A stretch of 64,000 nucleotides of DNA from NCBI RefSeq assembly GCF_002631205.1, contig NZ_PDLO01000002.1, forward strand, positions 310,001 to 374,000, read 5' to 3'. The DNA is from Neolewinella marina (GTDB lineage Bacteria; Bacteroidota; Bacteroidia; Chitinophagales; Saprospiraceae). Position numbers and translations under genes: made by a program. The notes under the pieces were generated by a model, which saw only the letters and a program-made list of their open reading frames with translations, made no database searches and had not been told where the DNA came from. This document shows positions 33,138 through 42,812 of the stretch, piece by piece. Position 1 is the stretch's first letter. Every line of letters begins with the position of its first letter.

Positions 33138-33818
33138 GCCCGCTTCCAGCCAGACCTTTGATTCGGTGGTCGATTCCAGCCGGAAGCGGGTTGGGGCGTA
33201 GGTCAGGTAGGGCTCCAGGCTGGTCAGAACATAGGGAAAGATTTCGCGCTCGTAGCCGGCAAAGACCGTGACGGTCCGGGGGGCGAAGTCCACCTTGTTT
33301 TTCACCCCCCGGTTGCCGCCGAAGGTCGACCAGGCCCGGGGGTTGCTCAGCCGCCGGTTCAGGGTGGTACTTACGCCCACGAGAAAGTTATCGCCGTTGT
33401 CGAGGTAATCGAACCGGTACACCACGGCTACCGGGATTTCGATGCTGCTGAAAATGACCTGGTTGCGTCCCTTCAGGGTGGTATCGGCCTCGATGACCAC
33501 CTTTTCCGTCGCGTAGTAATTCCGTTTGTACGAAAAGTCTACCCCGCCCCGCAGGTACCAGTAGGGGGTTATTTCGTATTCGAGGTAGAGACCGGCACCG
33601 GCGCCGACGGACAGCCCATCCTTGCCGCGTGTATAGGTACCGGTGGTGGGCACCTCACCCGCGGCGGAGGAACCTACGTACCGCAGTTGGGGGGAAAAGT
33701 GAAATCCCACGTCGAGGGGCGACTGCGCCTTCAGGCCACTCCCGGGCAGCCAGGGCAGCAGGCAGAGGAGCAGGGCAAGAAAGCGGTAAGGGTGGTCATA
33801 CCGGTGGACCTGGGGCAT
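33108..33818 (-). CDS. Outer-membrane beta-barrel protein (paralogue 2)
   Basis: 236 aa with a signal peptide (LLLCLLPWLPGSGLKAQ). Beta-rich with Tyr/Gly strands and a C-terminal strand ending VRVRLDN. It is closely related to paralogue 1 at 29777-30487: same length, same strand, same conserved blocks. ATG 33818 is chosen because it opens the signal peptide; a perfect TATGTTTG box lies 20 nt upstream. The pair flanks the SusA-like enzyme and the unknown gene on the other strand, so the arrangement probably came from a tandem duplication with an insertion. Confidence 0.8.
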   Translation of the reverse strand: MPQVHRYDHPYRFLALLLCLLPWLPGSGLKAQSPLDVGFHFSPQLRYVGSSAAGEVPTTGTYTRGKDGLSVGAGAGLYLEYEITPYWYLRGGVDFSYKRNYYATEKVVIEADTTLKGRNQVIFSSIEIPVAVVYRFDYLDNGDNFLVGVSTTLNRRLSNPRAWSTFGGNRGVKNKVDFAPRTVTVFAGYEREIFPYVLTSLEPYLTYAPTRFRLESTTESKVWLEAGLSVRVRLDN

Positions 33819-33837
33819 GAAGTAAGGATTTAGCCTG

Positions 33838-33845
33838 CAAACATA
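33838..33845 (-). promoter_or_regulatory. -7 box TATGTTTG of outer-membrane protein paralogue 2
   Basis: Perfect TAnnTTTG on the minus strand, 19 nt before the ATG at 33818. Confidence 0.55.
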
Positions 33846-33964
33846 ACCCAGGGTAGACGTGGGAGGTGCGCCCGGGTCACAGCAGTCGGCCTGTTTGTCT
33901 TTTGCGCTCCGGGGACGAAAAAACCGACGTCGGAGCGTGAACAAATTTTTCCCCCCGCGAACCG

Positions 33965-33972
33965 TATATTTG
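33965..33972 (+). promoter_or_regulatory. -7 box TATATTTG of secDF with a long leader
   Basis: Perfect TAnnTTTG, leaving a leader of about 115 nt before the secDF ATG. The leader is GC-rich and can fold (GGAGGCCCCGGGCG region), but I recognise no known riboswitch. Confidence 0.55.
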
Positions 33973-34092
33973 CGGCCCTTCGCGAAACCGGGTCTGGGAG
34001 GCCCCGGGCGTGGAGTTTTTCCACCATCCTTCTTCAACGTGGTGGTCCGCCCGATTCCGACGGCGGCACCGCCGGAACCTAAATTTTTTACT

Positions 34093-37000
34093 ATGCAAGG
34101 CAAGGGACTGATTAAGTTTTTCCTTGTGGTCATGATCCTCGTGACGGTTGCGCAGTACCTGTTCGTCATCCCCACCAATGCCGTGGAAGCCGATGCCGAC
34201 AACTACGCGCAGAACCTCACGGGGGAAGACTCAGGTGAAGCTTACCGCATTGCTCGCGCGTCCTTTTTGGACAGCATTTCTGACCAGGAAGTCTTCCGGC
34301 TTCCGCTCATCAAATCGTACACCTACCAGGACCTGAAGGCCCAGCAGCTCGCGCTCGGTCTGGACCTCAAGGGCGGCATGTCCGTCGTACTCCAGGTTGA
34401 CCTCCGGGAATTCCTCAGAACCCTGGCCCGCAATACCAAGGACCCCACCTTCGAAGAAGCCCTCAACGCAGCCTCCCAAGCTCAGCAGAACGCCGACGAC
34501 GATTTCATTTCCCTCTTCGGGGACGCCTGGATCCAGCGTTCCGGCGACCAGTCGCTGGCCTCCATCTTCAGCCGCAACGACGCCCTGCGCGACCAGATCG
34601 GCGTCAACACCAGCGACGCCGAGGTGATCCGCATCCTGCGGGAGAAGGCCGACGAGACCGTACGCCTGACCTACGACATGCTCCGCCGGCGCATCGACGA
34701 GCTCGGGGTGGTACAGCCTAACGTCAGCCTCGACGCCGAACGCGACCTCATCCTCGTCGAACTGCCCGGTGTAGAGAACCCCGAGCGGGCCCGCAGCTTC
34801 CTGCAGGCCGCCGCCAACCTGGAGTTCTACGACGTGCTGAACATCGACCAGGCTACCGTCAACGCCCTCATCCAGGCCGACCAGCTGCTGGAGCGCCGCC
34901 AGGCCCTGGCCGCCGGACAGGACAGCTCCGAGCTTTCCGCTACCGAGATCGTACTCGACACCATCTACGCCACCGACGAGAACGGCAACCTGCTCACCGA
35001 CAGCATCGCCTCCATCGAGGAGCGTGAAGTTCCCCGGCAGACCGCCGGCCCGCTGTTCAGCATCCTCACGCCCAACCAGGGCAACTTCGGCCCCGCCGTG
35101 GTCGGCATCGCCCAGGGCAATGACCGCCAGCAGGTAATGGAGTATCTCCGCGACCCCGAGGTGGCCCGCCTGTTCCCCCGCAACGCCATCTACCGCTGGG
35201 CCGACGCCCCGCTGGAACTGGACGCTTCGGGTACCCCCGGCAACCTCTACCAGCTGTACCAGCTGTCCGTACCCCGCGGTGGTGAGGCTCCCCTCACCGG
35301 CGAGTACGTCACCCGTGCCAGCTCCGGCCCCGACCCCAACGGTCAGGTAGCCGTAAACCTGAGCATGAACTCCGAAGGCAGCCGCATCTGGGCCCGCATG
35401 ACCACGGAGGCCGCCAACGCCGGCAACCGCCAGGTGGCCATCGTGCTCGACAGCCAGGTCGTTTCCGCCCCCCGCGTAAACGGCCCCATCACCGGCGGCA
35501 GCACCAGCATCACCGGCGACTTCACCGTACAGGAGGCCACCGACCTGGCCAACATCCTGCAGGTAGGCCGCCTGCCCGCCCGCCTGGAGATCATCCAGGA
35601 AAGCATCGTGGGCCCCTCGCTGGGTGAGTCCAACATCCGCAGCTCCATGACGGCCCTGATCATCGGTTTCGGCCTGGTACTGGCCTTCATGCTCTTCTAC
35701 TACGGCGGCGCCGGCGTAGTGGCCATCGTGTCGCTGCTGCTGAACCTGGTGTTCATCTTCGGTGCCCTGGCCAGCCTCGGTACCGTGCTTACCCTGCCCG
35801 GCATCGCCGGTATCCTGCTCACGATCGGTATGGCGGTCGACGCCAACGTGATCATCTACGAGCGGGTACGTGAGGAACTGCGGACTGGCAAGACGGTCGG
35901 ACAGGCCGTCCGCGACGGATTCAGCAACTCCTACTCCACCATCATCGACGCCAACGTGACCACCATCATCGTGGCGGCTGTACTGGCTTGGTTCGGCCTA
36001 GGCCCCATCAAGGGATTCGCCGTGGTACTGATCGTTGGTGTACTCGCCTCGGTGTTCACCGCCGTACTGGTGGGCCGCCTCATGGTCGACTACTGGGTGG
36101 AAAAGAAGGGCGACATGTCGTTCTGGACCTCCCCCAGCAAGAACCTATTTGCCGACGTGAACGTCGACTGGCTCAAGTTCCGCAAAATGTCCTACGGCAT
36201 CAGCAGCGTGCTGGTCATCGCTTCGCTGGCGGCCATCCTCGTCCGTGGCTTCGACCTCGGCGTCGACTTCAAGGGCGGATACAGCTACACGGTCGTGCTG
36301 GATCAGGACCTCACCGCCCAGGAACTGCGCAGCAGCCTTACGGGACCCCTGAACGGCACCCCGACCATCAAGTCGGTGGATAGCGACAACACCTACAACA
36401 TCGTCACCAACTACCTGGTGGAGGAAACCGGCCAGATCGACGGAAAGGAGCCGCAGGACGTAGTCCTCGCCGCCCTCTACGAAGGCGTGGTCGCCGCTAC
36501 TGGCAATACGTCGCTGACGCTGGAGGAATTCGGCAACATCGAGTCGGACGGTGGCACCCACATCACCAGCGTAAGCAAGGTGGGCCCGACCATTGCCGAT
36601 GACATCAAGCGCTCGGCCCTCTGGGCGGGTGCCATCGCCCTGCTGGGCATCTTCCTGTACCTCCTCGTCCGCTTCAAGGGCAAGCGGTTCTCGACGGGTG
36701 CCATCGTGGCCCTCTTCCATGATACCATCATCACCATGGGCGTCTTTGCCGCCTGCTGGGGATGGATCGGCTTCAACATGGAAGTAGACCAGGCCTTCAT
36801 CGCCGCCATCCTGACGGTGATCGGTTACTCGATCAACGATACGGTGGTAGTATTCGACCGCATCCGCGAGTACCTGAACAACCACGTCAGCCAAGACAAG
36901 AAGACGATGATCAACAACGCCGTCAGCAGCACCGTGAGCCGGACCGTGATGACCTCGTTCACCACCATCCTGGTGGTCTTCGTGCTCTTCCTCTTCGGAG

Positions 37001-37158
37001 GAGCCAGCATCAAGGGCTTCGCCTTTGCCCTGCTGGTAGGCATCGTGGTCGGTACCTACTCCTCGATCTTCATCGCGACCCCGATCGTGTATGACCTGAC
37101 CGACGAGCAGGAAGCCCGCTCGGTGAAAGCCCCGGAAGACACTTCCGTCAGCGTGTAA
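34093..37158 (+). CDS. secDF: Protein translocase subunit SecDF (fused)
   Basis: 1021 aa, the SecD-SecF fusion usual in Bacteroidota. SecD half: N-terminal span, LGLDLKGGMSVVLQV near 93-107, a periplasmic P1 domain longer than the E. coli one, then spans from about 515 with GIAGILLTIGMAVDANVIIYERVREEL near 570-597. SecF half from about 690: GFDLGVDFKGGYSYTVVLD near 718, then NDTVVVFDRIREYL near 915. RND-like pump that uses proton flow to help pull exported proteins out of SecYEG. ATG 34093 starts at the first span; the frame is open far upstream without similarity. A terminator follows. Confidence 0.95.
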   Translation: MQGKGLIKFFLVVMILVTVAQYLFVIPTNAVEADADNYAQNLTGEDSGEAYRIARASFLDSISDQEVFRLPLIKSYTYQDLKAQQLALGLDLKGGMSVVLQVDLREFLRTLARNTKDPTFEEALNAASQAQQNADDDFISLFGDAWIQRSGDQSLASIFSRNDALRDQIGVNTSDAEVIRILREKADETVRLTYDMLRRRIDELGVVQPNVSLDAERDLILVELPGVENPERARSFLQAAANLEFYDVLNIDQATVNALIQADQLLERRQALAAGQDSSELSATEIVLDTIYATDENGNLLTDSIASIEEREVPRQTAGPLFSILTPNQGNFGPAVVGIAQGNDRQQVMEYLRDPEVARLFPRNAIYRWADAPLELDASGTPGNLYQLYQLSVPRGGEAPLTGEYVTRASSGPDPNGQVAVNLSMNSEGSRIWARMTTEAANAGNRQVAIVLDSQVVSAPRVNGPITGGSTSITGDFTVQEATDLANILQVGRLPARLEIIQESIVGPSLGESNIRSSMTALIIGFGLVLAFMLFYYGGAGVVAIVSLLLNLVFIFGALASLGTVLTLPGIAGILLTIGMAVDANVIIYERVREELRTGKTVGQAVRDGFSNSYSTIIDANVTTIIVAAVLAWFGLGPIKGFAVVLIVGVLASVFTAVLVGRLMVDYWVEKKGDMSFWTSPSKNLFADVNVDWLKFRKMSYGISSVLVIASLAAILVRGFDLGVDFKGGYSYTVVLDQDLTAQELRSSLTGPLNGTPTIKSVDSDNTYNIVTNYLVEETGQIDGKEPQDVVLAALYEGVVAATGNTSLTLEEFGNIESDGGTHITSVSKVGPTIADDIKRSALWAGAIALLGIFLYLLVRFKGKRFSTGAIVALFHDTIITMGVFAACWGWIGFNMEVDQAFIAAILTVIGYSINDTVVVFDRIREYLNNHVSQDKKTMINNAVSSTVSRTVMTSFTTILVVFVLFLFGGASIKGFAFALLVGIVVGTYSSIFIATPIVYDLTDEQEARSVKAPEDTSVSV

Positions 37159-37184
37159 GCAGCTGTCCTCCCACAGTTGCGCCA

Positions 37185-37222
37185 GGAAGCCCCGCCCGAT
37201 TTGATTCGGGTGGGGCTTCTTT
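37185..37222 (+). terminator. Intrinsic terminator of secDF
   Basis: GGAAGCCCCGCCCGA pairs with TTCGGGTGGGGCTTC (one G-U), 5-nt loop, then T-rich TTTC. Confidence 0.85.
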
Positions 37223-37295
37223 CATTCCAGGGCCACCCGACGGCGGCCGCCGCAATCAACTTTTCCCTATACTTGCCGGCAAACGAAAATCGATC

Positions 37296-38453
37296 ATGGT
37301 AGCAAGGAAATTAAGAATGGGAATGGTCGGTGGCGGCCGCGGGGCCTTCATCGGTGGCGTTCACCGCATCGCGGCGGCGATTGACCAGCAGATTGAACTG
37401 GTGTGCGGCGCCTTCAGCTCCGACCCCGAAAAGTCGCGGCTTTCCGGGGAGGATTTTTATCTGCCCGCCGACCGGGTATACGGCTCCTACGAGGAGATGA
37501 TCCTGCGCGAAAAGGAACTGCCGGAGGGCGAACGGATGGACTTCATCTCTATTGTAACCCCCAACCACGTCCACTTCGGCCCCGCCAAGCTGGCCCTGGA
37601 GAACGGATTCCACGTGGTGTGCGACAAACCCCTTGCTTTCAGCGTCGATGAGGCCCGCCAGCTGGTTGACCTGGTGGAGAAGTCCGGACTGGTCTTTGCC
37701 CTCACCCACAACTACACCGGTTACCCCATGGTAAAGCAGGCCCGGGCCATGATCCGCGAAGGCAAGCTCGGCAAGATCCGCAAGGTAGTGGTCGAATACC
37801 CCCAGGGGTGGCTGGCCAACGCCAAGGAGGAAACCGACAACAAACAGGCCAGCTGGCGGACGGACCCCAGCAAGTCCGGCCTCGGAGGTGCCATGGGCGA
37901 CATCGGCACCCACGCCGAGAACCTGGCCGAGTACGTCACTAACCTGAAGATCACCGAGGTATGCGCCGACCTGACGGCCTTCGTGGAGGGCCGCCGGCTC
38001 GACGACGACGCCAACATCCTGCTGCACTTCGAGGGCGGCGCCAAGGGGGTACTGCACTGCTCCCAGATCGCCGTGGGAGAAGAGAACGGCCTCAACATCC
38101 GCGTGTGGGGGGAAACGGGTGGCTTGGAGTGGCACCAGCAGGAACCCAATACCCTGATCTACAAGCGCCACGAACAGCCCGCCATCCACTACCGCACCGG
38201 CGTGGGTGAGCTTGACCCCGCCGCCGTAGCTGCCCAGCGGGTGCCGCCCCCGGGTCACCCCGAAGGTTACCTGGAGGCCTTCGCCAACATCTACAAGAAC
38301 TTCGCCGCCACCGTCCGCGCCCGTATGGAAGGCCGGGAGCCCACCGACATCGAGAGCGACTTCCCGACGGTTTACGACGGACTGCGGGGCATGCGCTTCG
38401 TTGAGGTAGTAGTGGAAAACTCCCGCAGCGGAGAGAAATGGAGCCGCTTGTAG
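37296..38453 (+). CDS. Gfo/Idh/MocA-family NAD(P)-dependent oxidoreductase
   Basis: 385 aa. A Rossmann N-terminus (MGMVGGGRGAFIG, 8-20), then IVTPNHVHFGPAKLAL near 87-102, the signature CDKPLAFSVDEA near 109-120 with its catalytic Lys, and a C-terminal alpha/beta domain with GAMGDIGTHAENL near 197-209 (His probably catalytic). No signal peptide. It should oxidise or reduce a sugar or inositol using NAD(P); the substrate is unknown. TATACTTG about 24 nt before the start is a near-match -7 box. It is followed by a very strong terminator and converges on a sugar transporter. Confidence 0.9.
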   Translation: MVARKLRMGMVGGGRGAFIGGVHRIAAAIDQQIELVCGAFSSDPEKSRLSGEDFYLPADRVYGSYEEMILREKELPEGERMDFISIVTPNHVHFGPAKLALENGFHVVCDKPLAFSVDEARQLVDLVEKSGLVFALTHNYTGYPMVKQARAMIREGKLGKIRKVVVEYPQGWLANAKEETDNKQASWRTDPSKSGLGGAMGDIGTHAENLAEYVTNLKITEVCADLTAFVEGRRLDDDANILLHFEGGAKGVLHCSQIAVGEENGLNIRVWGETGGLEWHQQEPNTLIYKRHEQPAIHYRTGVGELDPAAVAAQRVPPPGHPEGYLEAFANIYKNFAATVRARMEGREPTDIESDFPTVYDGLRGMRFVEVVVENSRSGEKWSRL

Positions 38454-38480
38454 GCTAGGCCCACTTGACATAAACAATCA

Positions 38481-38539
38481 AGGGGAGGATGCCCGGGGAA
38501 CGATTACACCGTTCCCCGCCGGGCATCCTCCCCTTTTTG
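38481..38539. terminator. Very long intrinsic terminator hairpin between converging genes
   Basis: AAGGGGAGGATGCCCG plus GGGAACG pair with their complements across a short loop, with two bulged bases, followed by five T. Over 22 bp of stem; likely works in both directions. Confidence 0.9.
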
Positions 38540-38559
38540 TTGGGGGTAGCCGCTGCGGC

Positions 38560-39891
38560 CTATCGGCTGATCAGCTTTTCCTGGAGATCCTCAAGCTCCA
38601 CGCCCTTGGTTTCCGGCATCAGGAAGTAGACGAAGGCCAGCTGCCCCACCATGCAAAGGGCGAAGAGGGCAAAGATGGGCCCCTCCCCGAAGGTGCTGGC
38701 CAGGAAGGGGAAGTTGCCGCCGATCAGGGCGGCGAAGATCCAGTGGGTCGTACTGCCCAGGGAAGCCCCGAGGCCGCGGACTTCGTTGCCGAAGATCTCG
38801 CTGATGAACACCCAGATGACGGCCCCCTGCCCGATGGCGTGGCTGGCGATGAAGACGAACAGCCAGATGGGTACGATAAGGCCCTCCAGGTTACCGGTGA
38901 AGAAGGCCCAGGAAACCGCCGACAGGGAAATGATGTAGCCCAAGGAGCCGATGTACATCAGGTTCTTGCGGCCGCTGCGGTCGATCAGGTACATCCCGAT
39001 GAAGGTGAACAGTACGTTGACCACCCCGATGCCCACCGATGACAAAAAGGCGCTCTCGGTACCCAGGCTGGCGGCCTCGAAGATGCGGGGGGCGTAGTAG
39101 ATCACGGCGTTGATGCCCGATACCTGGTTGAAGAAGGCGAAGAGAAAGGCGTAGAGGATCGGCCGGTTATACTTGCCGCTGAAGAAGGTGCTGAGCGCCA
39201 CGGTTTCCTGGGTGGTATTGGAGGCCTCGATGCGCTTGAGCTCGTAGTCGGCCGTGGACGGGTCGATGCGCATCAGCACGTCGAGGGCCTCGTCGCGGTT
39301 GCCGGCCTTGGTGAGGAGCCAGCGCGGACTGCGGGGTACAAAGAACAGCAGTACCAGGAACATCAGGGCCGGTACCACCTCGACGCCGAGCATTAGCCGC
39401 CAGTCGACGCCGTCGGTGGCGTTCACGATCAGGTAATTGCTGAAGTAGGCCACGAGGATACCAATTACGAGATTCAGCTGGAAGGCCGCCACCAACTGCC
39501 CGCGCTGGTTGGCGGGGGCTACCTCGGTAATGTAGAGGGGGGCTACCACCGAGCTGGCACCTACCCCCAGTCCACCCAGGAAGCGGAAGATGTTCAGCTG
39601 GAGGGGGTCGGCCGCCAGGGCCGAGCCCGCCGCGGAGACTAGGTATAGAATGGCAATGGCGATGAGGGTGACCTTCCGCCCGTAGCGGTCGGCCGGCACG
39701 CCCCCGAAGATGGCCCCGATGATGGTACCGTAGAGGGCCATGGCCACGATCTGCCCGATGGCCAGGTCGCTGAGCCCGAATTCCGCCTGGATGGCGCGTT
39801 CGGCACCGCTGATGACGGCGGTATCGAATCCAAATAGAAAGCCCCCGAGGGCAACGGTGATGGCCCAGGTCCAGACGCGTGCGGTATTCAT
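38560..39891 (-). CDS. Sugar-porter MFS transporter
   Basis: 443 aa, twelve membrane spans. Sugar-porter marks: GFDTAVISGA near 21-30, the loop PADRYGRK near 66-73, the central VPRSPRWLL near 188-196, NQVSGINAVIYYAP near 257-270, a second DRSGRKN near 303-309, and the C-terminal PETKGVELEDLQ near 427-438. It resembles XylE/GLUT-type proton:sugar symporters. No binding protein or regulator is adjacent. Together with the two GH13 enzymes it would let the cell take up released sugars, but the link is by function and not by operon. Confidence 0.92.
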   Translation of the reverse strand: MNTARVWTWAITVALGGFLFGFDTAVISGAERAIQAEFGLSDLAIGQIVAMALYGTIIGAIFGGVPADRYGRKVTLIAIAILYLVSAAGSALAADPLQLNIFRFLGGLGVGASSVVAPLYITEVAPANQRGQLVAAFQLNLVIGILVAYFSNYLIVNATDGVDWRLMLGVEVVPALMFLVLLFFVPRSPRWLLTKAGNRDEALDVLMRIDPSTADYELKRIEASNTTQETVALSTFFSGKYNRPILYAFLFAFFNQVSGINAVIYYAPRIFEAASLGTESAFLSSVGIGVVNVLFTFIGMYLIDRSGRKNLMYIGSLGYIISLSAVSWAFFTGNLEGLIVPIWLFVFIASHAIGQGAVIWVFISEIFGNEVRGLGASLGSTTHWIFAALIGGNFPFLASTFGEGPIFALFALCMVGQLAFVYFLMPETKGVELEDLQEKLISR

Positions 39892-40029
39892 TCTGAGTGT
39901 TTCTGCCGATACGGAATATTCCGCATCCCCGTAAATGTAGCAGTTTGGATCAGTTGGCGGGAATTTCGGCGAATTAATAGTGGATTAACCTCCACCGCCC
40001 AAGGGGCAAACTTGGCTACCTTGGGCACC

Positions 40030-41301
40030 ATGAAAGCCATTTTGACCCTCCTGCTCTTCCTGCCGCTGTGGCTCACCGCCCAACAGGTCACCTACCTACA
40101 CTGCGGCCGCCTGATCGACGGCGAAAATGAATCCGTACAGAACCAGAAGACGGTCATCATTACCGACGGTACCATCACCGCAGTACAGGACGGCTACGCC
40201 CGCCCCCCCGCCGGCGCCAATGTAGTCGACCTCAAGGACCGCACCGTCATGCCCGGCCTGATCGACCTCCACGTCCACATTGAAGGGGAAAGCAATCCCC
40301 GGGCCTATATGGAAGAGTTTACCCTCGACCCGGCCGACGTGGCCCTGCGCGCCACCGCCTACTGTGAAAAAACCCTGAAGGCCGGATTCACTACCGTGCG
40401 CGACCTCGGCGGCAGCGGGGTGAACGTGAGCCTGCGCGACGCCATCAACCGCGGCTACATCACCGGCCCCCGCATCTACACGGCCGAGAAAGCCATCGGC
40501 ACCACCGGCGGCCACGCCGACCCCAGCAACGGCCGCAACCGGGAACTCTCCTTCGACGCCGGTCCGGAGCAGGGGGTAATCAACGGCCCCGAGGAAGCCT
40601 ACCACGCCGTGCGTACCCGCTACAAGAACGGGGCCGACTGCATCAAGATCACCGCCACGGGCGGGGTGCTCAGCGTGGCCAAGGACGGCTCCGGCCCCCA
40701 GTTTACCCAGGAGGAAATCGAGGCCATCGTGGCCGCCGCGCGGGACTACGGCATGCACACCGCCGCCCACGCCCACGGTACGGAGGGCATGAAGCGGGCC
40801 ATCCGGGCCGGCATCACTACCATCGAGCACGGCAGCCTGATGGACGAGGAGGTAATGGACCTGATGGTCGAACACGGCACCTACTACGTCCCCACCCTGA
40901 GCGCCGGCACCTTCGTGGCCGAAAAGGCCAAGGTGGAGGGGTACTTCCCCGCCATCATCGTACCCAAGGCCCTCAGCATCGGCCAGGAATTGCGGGAAAC
41001 CTTTGAGAAGGCTTACGCCCGCGGGGTGAAAATCGCCTTCGGCACCGATAGCGGCGTGAGCCCCCACGGCGACAACGCCCGGGAGTTCATCTATATGGTC
41101 GAAGCCGGTGTCCCGCCCCTGGCCGCCATCCGCTCGGCCACCGTTACCGCCGCGGAGGTACTGGGCCGGGCCGACGACCTGGGCCGCATCCGGCCGGGTT
41201 ACGTCGCCGATATCGTGGCCGTGCCCGGCAATCCCGCCACCGACATCAGTACGATGACGGAAGTGAACTTCGTCATGAAGGAAGGAAAGGTAATCGAGTA
41301 G
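40030..41301 (+). CDS. Secreted amidohydrolase-family metalloenzyme (prolidase/imidazolonepropionase-like)
   Basis: 423 aa with a Sec signal (ILTLLLFLPLWLTAQ). Metal-site motifs of the amidohydrolase superfamily: LIDLHVHIEG near 77-86 (HxH), ADCIKITATGG near 202-212 (Lys expected to be carboxylated), HAHGTEG near 243-249, TIEHGSLMD near 261-269, and FGTDSGVSPHG near 337-347 (Asp). Related enzymes hydrolyse Xaa-Pro dipeptides or cyclic imides; the substrate here is unassigned. ATG 40030 starts the signal peptide and lies 5 nt after a TACCTTGG box. It converges with the GT-C gene with 2 bp between stops. Confidence 0.88.
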   Translation: MKAILTLLLFLPLWLTAQQVTYLHCGRLIDGENESVQNQKTVIITDGTITAVQDGYARPPAGANVVDLKDRTVMPGLIDLHVHIEGESNPRAYMEEFTLDPADVALRATAYCEKTLKAGFTTVRDLGGSGVNVSLRDAINRGYITGPRIYTAEKAIGTTGGHADPSNGRNRELSFDAGPEQGVINGPEEAYHAVRTRYKNGADCIKITATGGVLSVAKDGSGPQFTQEEIEAIVAAARDYGMHTAAHAHGTEGMKRAIRAGITTIEHGSLMDEEVMDLMVEHGTYYVPTLSAGTFVAEKAKVEGYFPAIIVPKALSIGQELRETFEKAYARGVKIAFGTDSGVSPHGDNAREFIYMVEAGVPPLAAIRSATVTAAEVLGRADDLGRIRPGYVADIVAVPGNPATDISTMTEVNFVMKEGKVIE

Positions 41302-41303
41302 GG

Positions 41304-42812
41304 CTACTGGGGGACCAACCCGAACCGGCGCTGGCGCACAATCGCCCGCCCTGGCACCCGCGCACCGCCGCCCCCGGCAGCCGTCGTATCGCTGGCCGGA
41401 TAATGCTCCAGCCGGTAGTCGCCCCCCTCGGGTACCAGGGTCCACCCCGCCTGCCGGAAATAAGGCAGGGCCGTGCTGAGCTCGCTCTCGTCGGCCTCGT
41501 CGGGCCACTGCAGGGTGGACGGGGTCACGCCCGCCGCCTCCAGCAGGTCGTTGGGCCAGGAACGCTCCACCTCCAGGTAGGGGTACACCTGCACCCAGAA
41601 GAACATGACGGTGAGCAGGCCGGACAGAATGGCTCCGCCCAGGGCAAAGTCGCGCCGGTCGCCAAAGACCCCCAGCACCCCCAGCAAACTGAAGATCCAG
41701 TAGGCCCCGGCCATCCCGAGGGCCGCCCGGAAGCCTGCTCCGGGGAAGGCGATGCCCCCGCCTGCCAGGATCAGGAACGCTCCGGCGAAGGCCAGGACCA
41801 GGTGGAGTACCGAAACGGTCTTGACCCAGTCTTTCCAGGGGTAGTTCGGCTCCCGGAAGTAGAGCTGCATCTGCTTGCCGGCCAGCAGGGCCACCAGGAA
41901 CATGAAGAGCAGCGACTGCGCCAGCAGGGTGACCACCAGCGCCATGCCCACCAGCAGGGAGAATTGCTCGAATTGGCGCCCCTTGAACACCAGGTCGCGC
42001 ACCCCGGCCACCACCCAGCCGGCCAGCGGAAGCATGCCCAGGAGTCCGTAAAAGAGGAGGTCGAGCACGCGACTGTCCTCCTGCCCGTAGAACCAGTAGG
42101 TACTGGCCCCCTGGGGGCCCTGCACCACCAGCACCAGGCAGCTGATGCCCACGGAGATGACCGCCGGCAACTGCCAGTCGTAGTCGGTACGCTGGAAGAC
42201 GGCCAGCACCACCAACATGAGCGACAGCAGCAGGGTGGATACGGGAGCGGCAATGGCCCCCAGCAGGACGAATACCCCGAAGGGGAACAGCTTATTCTTG
42301 TCGCGGGCCAGGCCGTAGAGCAGCACCGTCCACAGCATCCCCGAATGCCCCAGCAGGGCCAGGGTGTCGGCCGTGGCCACCTTGCCGAAGAAGGGCAAAA
42401 AGAAGGAGGCCCCGGCGCAAAGCAGCGCCAGCTGGCTCACAGTGTGGCCGAACAGCCGGCCCGCCCAGCGGTAGGTGAAGAAGGCGGCCAGCACCAGCCA
42501 AAAGGCCGACAGCAGTCGGGGGAAGAGGAAAACCGCGTCGGTATTGGCGTCGATGGCCTGTCCCAGCGGCATCAGGGCGTGGTTGACGGCCGCGGGCAGG
42601 TAATCTCCCCAGCCGGCGTCCAGGGCGCGGGCCAGGGCGTACCCTTCCCCACCCGGCCAAGCGGTGATGACGTCGAGGCGGACCACCAGGGCGGCCAGGA
42701 AGAAGAAGGCCGACATCCAGGTGAAGAAGCGCCAGCGGCTGGATACCGCCGGTTCGGTGGCCGGGGCGGTAGCGGGGGTAGTCTGTGGCTTGCGCCTTTT
42801 CTTTTTGCTCAC
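41304..42812 (-). CDS. GT-C-type integral membrane glycosyltransferase (ArnT/PMT-like)
   Basis: 502 aa. A basic N-terminus (KKKRRKPQ) and a first span are followed by [19 protein letters not shown], the acidic loop of polyprenyl-phosphate-sugar transferases, and [26 protein letters not shown] near 100-125, the family's second-span signature. About ten to twelve spans follow, then a short soluble tail. It likely moves a sugar from a lipid carrier to an envelope acceptor. The GTG start overlaps the parA stop (GTGA, 42809-42812), so it is translated with parA. The C-terminal codons contain a copy of the GGCACCCGCG word. Confidence 0.78.
   Translation of the reverse strand: MSKKKRRKPQTTPATAPATEPAVSSRWRFFTWMSAFFFLAALVVRLDVITAWPGGEGYALARALDAGWGDYLPAAVNHALMPLGQAIDANTDAVFLFPRLLSAFWLVLAAFFTYRWAGRLFGHTVSQLALLCAGASFFLPFFGKVATADTLALLGHSGMLWTVLLYGLARDKNKLFPFGVFVLLGAIAAPVSTLLLSLMLVVLAVFQRTDYDWQLPAVISVGISCLVLVVQGPQGASTYWFYGQEDSRVLDLLFYGLLGMLPLAGWVVAGVRDLVFKGRQFEQFSLLVGMALVVTLLAQSLLFMFLVALLAGKQMQLYFREPNYPWKDWVKTVSVLHLVLAFAGAFLILAGGGIAFPGAGFRAALGMAGAYWIFSLLGVLGVFGDRRDFALGGAILSGLLTVMFFWVQVYPYLEVERSWPNDLLEAAGVTPSTLQWPDEADESELSTALPYFRQAGWTLVPEGGDYRLEHYPASDTTAAGGGGARVPGRAIVRQRRFGLVPQ
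41353..41372. repeat. Copy of the GGCACCCGCG 20-mer inside the GT-C gene tail
   Basis: Reads GGCACCCGCGCACCGCCGCC within the last 25 codons of the GT-C gene. Confidence 0.6.

Noticed and set aside
38454..38559. Small RNA between the oxidoreductase and sugar transporter
   Set aside because: The very long hairpin ends in five T and lies between converging genes, so a bidirectional terminator explains it.
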